IMG/VR virus record: IMGVR_UViG_3300046694_000290
Location: 1-43,624 of that record
Source: a virus
Reading direction: 5' to 3' (one strand)
DNA: 43,624 nt
In this document: piece by piece, positions 35,554 to 40,944 of the stretch
Position numbering within the stretch: position 1 is the stretch's first letter
Layout of the letters: each line of letters starts with the position of its first letter
Notes under the pieces: generated by a model
The model's database searches: none
What the model was told of the DNA's origin: nothing
What the model saw: only the letters and a program-made list of their open reading frames with translations
Made by a program: the position numbers and the translations under genes

Positions 35554-36203
35554 GGGGTGACCAGCGTTCCGCCGTGCGCCCTGGCGTACGCCTTCAGGAC
35601 GTTGTCAGGAATCCGCCCGGTGTCCTTCACCGTGAAGCCGTTCTGACGCGCCCAGGACCGAATCACGGCGCTCGAATCCGTGGCCACGGTCACGGCCGGA
35701 ACCTTCGCCATCGAGGCCGCGAAGATGGGGGCCTGAACCGCCGGGGCCTCCCAGGCCGGCCACGGCTCATCCGACAGGGGCTCTTCGAGGTCCTGGCCGC
35801 CCTCGGCGACCAGCTCGACCAGCTCGGCACCGACAGGCTCACGGCGCTTCAGAAGGTGCGTGAACAGGTGGACGGCCAGGGGCACGGCCAGGGAGGGCAC
35901 TCCGCGGATTACCGGCCCCGGAACGGTGTCCGGAAGGCTGTTCGACCAAAGCGAGTACGCGAAGAACAGGGCGGCCAGAATCCACGGGTAGGCCGTGGCC
36001 TTCCACCCGAAGTCACGGAGCCGGTAGGCGACCCATACGGCCACCGTGACGAACCCTTCCACGATCAGCGGGTATATGGGGCTTAGGTCGCGGTCCCCGT
36101 CGCTCCCCAGGTAGACGTTCTGAAGAGCCTCATACGAGAGCGTGAAGGCCCCCGCCGCAATACCGGCGACCACGCTAGCGGCGGCCTTATCAGTCTTCTG
36201 CAC
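35550..36203 (-). CDS. DUF2637 membrane protein fused to an Lsr2-type DNA-binding domain
   Basis: A 217-residue protein. Residues 1 to about 118 contain four hydrophobic spans (ASVVAGIAAGAFTLSYEAL, LIVEGFVTVAVWVAYRL, WILAALFFAYSLW, AVPLAVHLFTHLL) like DUF2637/SpdB-type proteins of Streptomyces plasmids and phages. An acidic, alanine-rich linker follows, then residues about 178-212 (SAVIRSWARQNGFTVKDTGRIP) match the Lsr2 C-terminal domain, with TGR in place of RGR. It could tether DNA or Lsr2 filaments to the membrane. It is followed by the Lsr2 gene in a GTGA overlap. Confidence 0.8.
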   Translation of the reverse strand: MQKTDKAAASVVAGIAAGAFTLSYEALQNVYLGSDGDRDLSPIYPLIVEGFVTVAVWVAYRLRDFGWKATAYPWILAALFFAYSLWSNSLPDTVPGPVIRGVPSLAVPLAVHLFTHLLKRREPVGAELVELVAEGGQDLEEPLSDEPWPAWEAPAVQAPIFAASMAKVPAVTVATDSSAVIRSWARQNGFTVKDTGRIPDNVLKAYARAHGGTLVTP

Positions 36204-36248
36204 TGGATTCCCTTCCGGCCCTTCGGGCCGTTTCTCGCTGACATTGGG

Positions 36249-36290
36249 AACCTAGCACTTATCCGGATCGGATTTCAAGTCTTAGCTTCC
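36249..36290 (-). promoter_or_regulatory. Promoter of the DUF2637-Lsr2 operon
   Basis: TTGAAA and TAGGTT are 18 bases apart, with GAAGCTAAGACTTGAAA (diverged 17-bp element) over the -35. The GTTTAAAC motif is absent, so this unit may escape the control that acts on its neighbours. TGTCAGCGAG leader present. Confidence 0.7.
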
Positions 36291-36299
36291 AAAAGCGAG

Positions 36300-36327
36300 A
36301 AGGGGCACCCCTTCCGGGGTGCCCCTT
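36300..36327 (-). terminator. Terminator of the 36335-36529 gene
   Basis: Twelve-base-pair AAGGGGCACCCC/GGGGTGCCCCTT stem with a short loop. Confidence 0.8.
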
Positions 36328-36334
36328 GTGCCGC

Positions 36335-36529
36335 TCAGAAGTACAGAAGCTCTACCTTCACGGCCGTGATCTCGCATTCCGGCATCTGCCGTTCAGCGAA
36401 GATTTCGCGGCCCCTCTCTTCGGACCGGTCGCGGTTCTCGGCTTCTATCGCGTAGTTCAGCGTCAAGGCCCGACCCTGGTAGGTGTAGGAGAAGGTCAGG
36501 TAGTAGGTGTGAAGCGTCTTCGCTCGCAT
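36335..36529 (-). CDS. Hypothetical 64-residue protein
   Basis: ATG with AAGGGG upstream. The product (YYLTFSYTYQGRALTLNYAI, then a charged helix and EITAVKVELLYF) suggests a small alpha/beta fold. I see no promoter of the cassette type before it, so it may be read through from the 36596 unit past a weak hairpin. Confidence 0.6.
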   Translation of the reverse strand: MRAKTLHTYYLTFSYTYQGRALTLNYAIEAENRDRSEERGREIFAERQMPECEITAVKVELLYF

Positions 36530-36568
36530 GGGTGGCCCCTTTGGTCGGTGCTGAGTTCCGGGCGGGAA

Positions 36569-36588
36569 GGGGCCCCTTTCGGGGCCCC
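36569..36588 (-). terminator. Hairpin after the 35-residue gene
   Basis: GGGGCCCC/GGGGCCCC palindromic stem with TTTC loop. Confidence 0.7.
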
Positions 36589-36595
36589 AGGTCGA

Positions 36596-36703
36596 CTACT
36601 TCTCGACCTTCACCCACTTGAAGCGGTGAGCGTGGTTCGGGTTCTCGTCACATCCCTTGTGCCAGACACAAACGAGCTTCCAGTTCGGGTCAAGGAAGTG
36701 CAT
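36596..36703 (-). CDS. 35-residue micro-protein cassette
   Basis: ATG at 36703 with AAGGGGA upstream, to TAG at 36596. It begins MHFLDPNWKLVC and continues VWHKGCDENPNHAHRF, so two cysteines and three or four histidines could bind zinc. It has a complete class B promoter, leader and terminator of its own, which is the best argument that so small a gene is real. Confidence 0.65.
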   Translation of the reverse strand: MHFLDPNWKLVCVWHKGCDENPNHAHRFKWVKVEK

Positions 36704-36763
36704 TTTCGTTCCCCTTCACGTTGTGCACCGGGTCTCTCCCGGTGTCTCTCGCTGACAAGAGGA

Positions 36764-36802
36764 ACGTTACTAGTATTTGGAACGCTGCGCAAGCGTGTAA
36801 AC
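36764..36802 (-). promoter_or_regulatory. Cassette promoter, class B (35-residue gene)
   Basis: TTGCGC and TAACGT are 17 bases apart with TTCCAAATACTAG in the spacer; GTTTACAC (minus strand, 36795-36802) lies just upstream of the -35. Leader motif present. Confidence 0.8.
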
Positions 36803-36820
36803 GGGCCGGGAACGAAGAAA

Positions 36821-36840
36821 CCCCCCGCCGAAGCGGGGGG
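36821..36840 (-). terminator. UUCG-loop terminator of the 36854-37018 cassette
   Basis: CCCCCCGC/GCGGGGGG stem with a TTCG loop on the transcribed strand. Confidence 0.75.
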
Positions 36841-36853
36841 CCTTCGAGGCACC

Positions 36854-37018
36854 TTAGATCAGGTGCCACTTCGCAACACCGGTCCATCCGGCACCGGGAA
36901 CGAACCACCGGCCGTAGACGAAGTGGTCGGTACGGCCGGACGGCATCTTTACCGTGCGACGCTCTTCAACCGCGATGGTCCAGAACATCCCGTTGGCGCG
37001 AACCTTGACGTAGTTCAT
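36854..37018 (-). CDS. Hypothetical 54-residue cassette protein
   Basis: ATG at 37018 with AAGGGGAA upstream. Aromatic and basic (MNYVKVRANGMFWTIAVEE, then GRWFVPGAGWTGVAKWHLI), likely a small beta-rich protein. Own class A promoter and terminator; the longer frame covers the promoter and is rejected. Confidence 0.65.
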   Translation of the reverse strand: MNYVKVRANGMFWTIAVEERRTVKMPSGRTDHFVYGRWFVPGAGWTGVAKWHLI

Positions 37019-37073
37019 TTGGCTTCCCCTTCGCTCCGCACCGGGCGTTTCCCGGTGTCTCGCTGACAAGAGA

Positions 37074-37114
37074 AAGCTAGCACGTTTAAACGCAGATTCC
37101 AAATGACAGCTTCG
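37074..37114 (-). promoter_or_regulatory. Cassette promoter, class A (gene 36854-37018)
   Basis: TTGGAA and TAGCTT are 17 bases apart with GTTTAAAC (37084-37091) in the spacer; GAAGCTGTCATTTGGAA covers the -35. Leader motif present. Confidence 0.8.
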
Positions 37115-37126
37115 AGGGAAAGAGAA

Positions 37127-37144
37127 GGCCCCCTTCCGGGGGCC
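37127..37144 (-). terminator. Terminator of the 37153-37593 cassette
   Basis: GGCCCCC/GGGGGCC stem with a short loop just after the gene. Confidence 0.75.
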
Positions 37145-37152
37145 GTTCCCTG

Positions 37153-37593
37153 TCAGCCTTCGTACTCGGCCACTCGGCGCGACCAGTACGCGCGAGCCGC
37201 TTCGGTGTTGCCCGACTTCGCAAGTTCGATGAAGTTCTTCGGGGCCTTACCGGGCTTCTTAGCGGGGGCCTGGGGCTTCTCCTCGGCCTGGGGCTTCTCG
37301 GCCGTCTCAGGGGCCTTCACGGCCTTCTTCCGGGGCCGCTTCGGCTTCGCCTCGGCCTCGGCCGGCTGACCGTTCACGGGACCCGCGAAGATGACCGTTC
37401 CCGAACGGGAGTGAAGAACCTCTTCGGCAGTCTCCGCGTGAATCAGCTTGACGATTCCTCGGGGGTGAAGCTCGACCTTGACCGGCACCAGTTCCTTCTT
37501 CGCGGTCTTCCGACCGGCGGCCTTACCGCCGAAGAGGAACACGCCCTTCGAGTCAGTGACGTTGGCGGTCTCGGAAATCTTCATGGTCTGCAT
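37153..37593 (-). CDS. Hypothetical 146-residue cassette protein with Lys/Ala/Pro-rich linker
   Basis: ATG with AAGGGGA upstream. Residues 1 to about 72 look folded (SKGVFLFGGKAAGRKTAKKE, VKLIHAETAEEVLHSRSGTV). Residues about 76-118 are lysine/alanine/proline/glutamate-rich, similar to histone-H1-like tails. A short helical end follows (NFIELAKSGNTEAARAYWSRR). The composition suggests DNA binding. Own class A promoter and terminator. A second ATG three codons in is an alternative start. Confidence 0.65.
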   Translation of the reverse strand: MQTMKISETANVTDSKGVFLFGGKAAGRKTAKKELVPVKVELHPRGIVKLIHAETAEEVLHSRSGTVIFAGPVNGQPAEAEAKPKRPRKKAVKAPETAEKPQAEEKPQAPAKKPGKAPKNFIELAKSGNTEAARAYWSRRVAEYEG

Positions 37594-37638
37594 TGCGCGT
37601 CCCCTTCGGGCTGTTGTGCTCTCTCGCTGACAGGGAAG

Positions 37639-37680
37639 AAGCTACCGCGTTTAAACGGGGCGTGTCAAATAACAGGTTCA
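37639..37680 (-). promoter_or_regulatory. Cassette promoter, class A (gene 37153-37593)
   Basis: TTGACA and TAGCTT are 18 bases apart with GTTTAAAC (37649-37656) in the spacer; GAACCTGTTATTTGACA covers the -35. Leader motif present. Confidence 0.8.
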
Positions 37681-37692
37681 GGGAACGCGAAA

Positions 37693-37712
37693 GGGCCCCC
37701 CGAAGGGGGCCC
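37693..37712 (-). terminator. Terminator of the SprT-like cassette
   Basis: GGGCCCCC/GGGGGCCC stem with a short CGAA loop. Confidence 0.75.
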
Positions 37713-37721
37713 TGGGGGCCT

Positions 37722-38384
37722 CTAGCCGCGCTCCATTTCCGTTCCCTTGGGGCAGAAGGGCATGCCCACTTCGAGCCACTTTTCAGTAGTGCGGAGGATC
37801 ATCCCGCCGCACTCGCATTCCTTGCTGCACATGACCTTCACCATGCGGGTTCCCTGCTTCTTCGGGCCAGAGGAAACCGGGGGCTCTTCCGGGTCTTCCT
37901 CGGGGTCTTCCGGGGAAGGCTCCGTCTTCGGCTGAATCGGCTTGCCCATGGGGTAAAGCGTGGCGTGAGCGTACGGGCCGAGACCCTTAGCCAGCTCCCG
38001 AAGCTTCTCCGTCAGTTCGGGGGTGGCAACCGTGGCGGTCATCTTGCCCGTAAGGCCGAGAGCCTTAGCGGCCTTCGCGAAGGCCCCCTTGTGGCCACTC
38101 GCGCAGTCATCCGCAGCGTGCACCAGCTCATGAATCAGAACGTCGAGGACGCGTGCCGCATCGTTCATTTCGGGGCTGATGAAGATGTGGTTCACGCCAT
38201 CCTCGGAAACTCGGCTAGCCCAGCACTGGCCGAGGATCGTAGCGCTTTCGCGCTTCGCGCCGTAGCCGAAGCCGACGCTGACGTGAATCTTCTCGGGAAG
38301 GGGGAAGTCGATCTTCTCGAACTCGGGGCGCAGGGCGTCAATCGCCAGGTGAAGCCACTCTTCGCGGGTGATCTCGCGGGCCAT
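37722..38384 (-). CDS. SprT-like zinc metalloprotease
   Basis: A 220-residue protein. The HExxH site is His85-Glu86-Leu-Val-His89 in LIHELVHAADD, with His98 in SGHKG as third ligand, as in SprT/Spartan-type proteases. An acidic proline linker (EDPEEDPEEPP) leads to a C-terminal zinc ribbon (VMCSKECECGGM ... PFCPKG). Spartan-type proteases cut DNA-protein crosslinks; a phage enzyme might remove covalent DNA-bound host proteins or mature a phage protein. Own promoter, leader and terminator. Confidence 0.85.
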   Translation of the reverse strand: MAREITREEWLHLAIDALRPEFEKIDFPLPEKIHVSVGFGYGAKRESATILGQCWASRVSEDGVNHIFISPEMNDAARVLDVLIHELVHAADDCASGHKGAFAKAAKALGLTGKMTATVATPELTEKLRELAKGLGPYAHATLYPMGKPIQPKTEPSPEDPEEDPEEPPVSSGPKKQGTRMVKVMCSKECECGGMILRTTEKWLEVGMPFCPKGTEMERG

Positions 38385-38440
38385 GATGTCTCCCTATCTC
38401 TTCCGGCCGGTCTTTCCGGTCGGTCTCGCTGACAGGAAGA

Positions 38441-38505
38441 ACGTTACTCATATTTGGAACCTGTGTCAACGTTTAAACGGGCTGCGTTAGATGCTAGTAT
38501 CAGGG
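38441..38505 (-). promoter_or_regulatory. Cassette promoter, class B with extra upstream element (SprT-like gene)
   Basis: TTGACA (38464-38469) and TAACGT (38441-38446) are 17 bases apart with TTCCAAATATGAG in the spacer. GTTTAAAC lies at 38471-38478, and a diverged 17-bp element (GATACTAGCATCTAACG) lies further upstream. It combines the motifs of both promoter classes. Confidence 0.8.
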
Positions 38506-38514
38506 CATACGAAA

Positions 38515-38540
38515 ACGGCCCCCGCCGAAGCGGGGGCCGT
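38515..38540 (-). terminator. UUCG-loop terminator of the 38.6-40.2 kb operon
   Basis: ACGGCCCCCGC/GCGGGGGCCGT stem with TTCG loop. Just beyond it, at 38559, a copy of the leader motif lies in the opposite (plus) orientation with no gene behind it. Confidence 0.75.
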
Positions 38541-38618
38541 CGCACCGACCTACTCAAGTGTCAGCGAGAGATAGGGGAAGGTGCAGGTTCGAGAGTAGCG
38601 GAATCACCCTGGCGGAAG

Positions 38619-38852
38619 CTATCCGGACCGGGCTTCGAGGGCGCGGGCGTGGTTGTCGAGGGCGCGGGCGTCCGGCCGTAGGTGCCAGGTACCGCACCGG
38701 ACTACGCGGACACCGTGAAGGCCGTACAGGGCCTGAACGTCTCGGGCATAGGTGACGTGCCGCGCCTCGGGGTCGAGGCCGGCCGAACGGCACCACTGGC
38801 GGAACTGGGCCAGGCTTCCGGCCAGGACTACAACGCGTTCAGGTTTGGTCAC
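38619..38852 (-). CDS. Hypothetical 77-residue protein
   Basis: GTG at 38852 with GAAGGG upstream; overlaps the end of the preceding gene by 14 bases. VVVLAGSLAQFRQWCRSAGLDPEARHVTYARDV looks like a small Rossmann-like segment seen in many actinophage genomes. Function unknown. Confidence 0.65.
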   Translation of the reverse strand: MTKPERVVVLAGSLAQFRQWCRSAGLDPEARHVTYARDVQALYGLHGVRVVRCGTWHLRPDARALDNHARALEARSG

Positions 38853-39153
38853 CCGCGGACCCTTCGACCTTCCACGGGAGAGCGCTGGTCGGCGTGCCCT
38901 TCTCGACGCGATAGACCAGCTCCCAACCGTCCGCCGCGCGCCGGTAGATCTCCCCGCCTCGGGGCCGCCCCACATACCGCCCGGTGTCGGGGTCCTGGAA
39001 GCCTTCGCTGTAGGCAACGGCGCTCTTCGCGCGCCCGATACTCCCGTGATACTTCAACTCGGGCGTACGGGCCGGAACGATGCTCGCGAACGGCTCACCT
39101 TTGAGCTTGTCGCGGTACACGGCGCAACGCCGCTCCATCGGGGTTTCGGTCAC
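38839..39153 (-). CDS. Hypothetical 104-residue protein
   Basis: GTG at 39153 with GAGGGGG seven bases upstream, overlapping the preceding stop (GTGA). The product (RCAVYRDKLKGEPFASIVPA, then SEGFQDPDTGRYVGRPRGGEIYRRA) is basic with a strand-rich second half. No family recognised. Confidence 0.6.
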   Translation of the reverse strand: MTETPMERRCAVYRDKLKGEPFASIVPARTPELKYHGSIGRAKSAVAYSEGFQDPDTGRYVGRPRGGEIYRRAADGWELVYRVEKGTPTSALPWKVEGSAGDQT

Positions 39154-39371
39154 TGCTCGGCCCCCTCGGCGATGTACTGCGCCGATACGTCCTCGGTCCC
39201 ACGGACGCGGGTCACGGTCGTCTTCGCGTACTTCGCCGCGCTGTACTGGCCCTTCATGCCAGACAGGCAACGCTTCACCTGCCGGTCAAGGCTCTCTTCC
39301 GTCTCGGCCTCGATCACCCGAGGAAACTTCGGGTAGTAGGCGTGCGGGTTGTCGACGATGACCCGTATCAC
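39150..39371 (-). CDS. Hypothetical 73-residue protein
   Basis: GTG start overlapping the previous TGA. IRVIVDNPHAYYPKFPRVIEAETEESLDRQVKRCLSG suggests a small alpha/beta protein. No family recognised. Confidence 0.6.
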   Translation of the reverse strand: MIRVIVDNPHAYYPKFPRVIEAETEESLDRQVKRCLSGMKGQYSAAKYAKTTVTRVRGTEDVSAQYIAEGAEQ

Positions 39372-39529
39372 GGCTGCACCCCCACGGGGCGGACGGCATC
39401 CCTGGTGACCGCGAGAGCCTGGCTCTCGGTAAAGCCCGCGTCCTTCAGGGCCTCGAAGAGGGCGTACAGGGCCGTAGCCGCAGCGATCATGTCAGCGGCC
39501 ACGCTGAACGGGTTGTAGGGCTTGCTCAC
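39368..39529 (-). CDS. 53-residue helical small protein
   Basis: GTG at 39529 and TGA at 39368, each in a GTGA overlap with its neighbour, so all five genes from 39894 to 38619 are coupled. It begins VSKPYNPFSVAADMIAAATALY and contains a long alpha helix. Function unknown. Confidence 0.65.
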   Translation of the reverse strand: MSKPYNPFSVAADMIAAATALYALFEALKDAGFTESQALAVTRDAVRPVGVQP

Positions 39530-39894
39530 GCGAGAAACCTCCGGGTCTCTATCCCTGCCTTCTCGGCAAGTTGGGCGGTCATGGAAGCCCCTCGGCTTCC
39601 GTTTCGGATGAAGGCCAGGCAGATATCAGGCTGTAGCTCGACCAGCTCGACGTTCCGCAGGAACCCCGCACGCTTCCCGTGCTGGTCCCAATCGGCGGGC
39701 CGCCGGATCACATGCATTCCGGTCGCCCTGGCGTATTCGTCGGCGAGAGCATCCGCCCCGGTGGGGCAGGCTCCGTGAAGTAGTACGGCGTGATCGAAGG
39801 GCGTCTTCGCCTCATACAAAGCCCGGAACATCTCAAGCTCGATGCTCCGGGCGTCGGTCCAGTCGCGTGAACCGGTTACGAGAAGCTTCAGCAA
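39526..39894 (-). CDS. SLOG-fold DUF2493 protein
   Basis: A 122-residue protein of the DUF2493 (YspA/YpsA-like SLOG) family: LLVTGSRDW near the N-terminus, LLHGACPTGADALADEYA, then PADWDQHGKRAGFLRNVELVE and SRGASMTAQLAEKAGI. SLOG folds bind nucleotides or nucleotide-derived signals, and in phages may act on defence signals or NAD-like ligands. The start is TTG at 39894, which overlaps the preceding gene end; the longer frame upstream is not protein-like. Confidence 0.8.
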   Translation of the reverse strand: MLKLLVTGSRDWTDARSIELEMFRALYEAKTPFDHAVLLHGACPTGADALADEYARATGMHVIRRPADWDQHGKRAGFLRNVELVELQPDICLAFIRNGSRGASMTAQLAEKAGIETRRFLA

Positions 39895-40187
39895 GAGCCG
39901 TCGTTGTCCACGTACACGGGCACCGGAACAACGGTGGTCGAGTGTCCGCCGCTCGACGGAGACGAAGGCCGGTACGGCCTCGGGGCCGGGGCCGGCCGAG
40001 GGGCGGAAGGCTTCGAGAAGGACGGGGCACGGGGGGCCGGGGCAGGGGCGGGCCGAGGGGCACCTATGCCCATGGGGGCCGCACACGCGCTTTCCTGGTC
40101 ACACGACACGATGCCGATAGCGGCCAGAAGGGCGGCGGCCAGGGCCACGGCAAGCCGCTTCGAGCGGCTGAGCGTCTTACGGGTCAT
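39888..40187 (-). CDS. Proline-rich lipoprotein (surface protein candidate)
   Basis: ATG at 40187 with GAAAGG nine bases upstream. A basic start (TRKTLSRSKRLA) precedes a hydrophobic span (VALAAALLAAIGIVSC), and Ile-Val-Ser-Cys29 fits a lipobox. The mature part (about 70 residues) is alanine/proline/serine-rich (APRPAPAPAPRAP). A secreted lipid-anchored phage protein in a replication operon suggests superinfection exclusion or surface masking, but this is inference. It has its own promoter. Confidence 0.7.
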   Translation of the reverse strand: MTRKTLSRSKRLAVALAAALLAAIGIVSCDQESACAAPMGIGAPRPAPAPAPRAPSFSKPSAPRPAPAPRPYRPSSPSSGGHSTTVVPVPVYVDNDGSC

Positions 40188-40264
40188 TCGGCGGGGCCTT
40201 TCGGGAATTGGAACGGAGGGGGGCCGGGACTCTTCACCGGCCGCCCTCCGCATTTCGTGTTTCC

Positions 40265-40306
40265 AGTATCAGGGGCCAGGGGTGGCGGTTTCAAATAGTA
40301 GTTTCA
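40265..40306 (-). promoter_or_regulatory. Promoter of the lipoprotein operon
   Basis: TTGAAA and GATACT are 18 bases apart, with GAAACTACTATTTGAAA (17-bp element) over the -35. It overlaps the end of the sigma-like gene. No GTTTAAAC in the spacer. Confidence 0.7.
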
Positions 40307-40924
40307 GTGATCGGAAGAAGTGGCGTACTGGGCGTACGCGTTCGACGTAGCCGCACGGCCACCGGGGCCGGAATGCGCCTTAGCTTCCTGCTGACGCTTG
40401 ACGACACTGTTGTTCAGCGTCCGAACGATCTTGTCGATAGCCCGAGAAAGCCGCATCGTTTCGGCCGAGGAAAGAGACTCGCCCTGCTCGTACCGCTTCG
40501 CGATCACCTGGGAGTCGAGGACGGGCAGAAGGCCGTAAGCGCGGTCAAGGTCCCAAAGGGCGACGACGACACCCCCGGCGGCGACGGAAACGGCGTCGTC
40601 CTTCGTCGGGGCCTTCTCCCAAAGCTCAGGCTGGAAAAACGCCTTCTCGAAGAGCTGTCGCACTTCCGAGGACGTGTAAACGTACTCCGCCGAATGGTAG
40701 ATGTACGTGTAGCGCTCTTTCCCCGCGTAGCTGACAGCAATCTTCCGGAAGTTGTTCCGAAGCTGTCCATCGGGGTACTCGGCCGCTTCGTACACGGCTT
40801 CCTTCTCGACAACGTGAAGAAGGATCTCCTGTCGAATGTCCTCGGCCTCGATACCGGGGTACTCCTCGGCCACTCGACGCGCGACACCCTCGGCAATCTT
40901 CGTGTACTTCGTCCAGTCAGTCAT
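40304..40924 (-). CDS. Sigma-factor-like DNA-binding protein
   Basis: A 206-residue protein. AEGVARRVAEEYPGIEAEDIRQEILLHVVE near the N-terminus resembles sigma region 2 (xxDIxQE), and SQVIAKRYEQGESLSSAETMRLSRAIDKIVRTLNN the HTH of region 4. It may direct RNA polymerase to phage promoters, or bind DNA in another way. ATG start. The dispersed promoter motifs in this genome are attractive targets. A GTTTACAC site lies inside the gene. Confidence 0.7.
   Translation of the reverse strand: MTDWTKYTKIAEGVARRVAEEYPGIEAEDIRQEILLHVVEKEAVYEAAEYPDGQLRNNFRKIAVSYAGKERYTYIYHSAEYVYTSSEVRQLFEKAFFQPELWEKAPTKDDAVSVAAGGVVVALWDLDRAYGLLPVLDSQVIAKRYEQGESLSSAETMRLSRAIDKIVRTLNNSVVKRQQEAKAHSGPGGRAATSNAYAQYATSSDH
40674..40681 (-). 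promoter_or_regulatory. GTTTACAC site inside the sigma-like gene
   Basis: GTTTACAC on the minus strand, aligned with transcription, in coding sequence. Confidence 0.4.
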
Positions 40925-40944
40925 TTGCGAGTCTCCTAAGTGGC

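Noticed and set aside
36326-37066. 246-codon plus-strand frame across three leftward cassettes
   Set aside because: It runs antisense through promoters, leaders and terminators of the cassettes, so it is a mirror frame.
32458-38505. Repeated GTTTAAAC and 17-bp elements as a CRISPR array
   Set aside because: Repeats are short, diverged, in both orientations, separated by genes of varying length, and lie at promoters.
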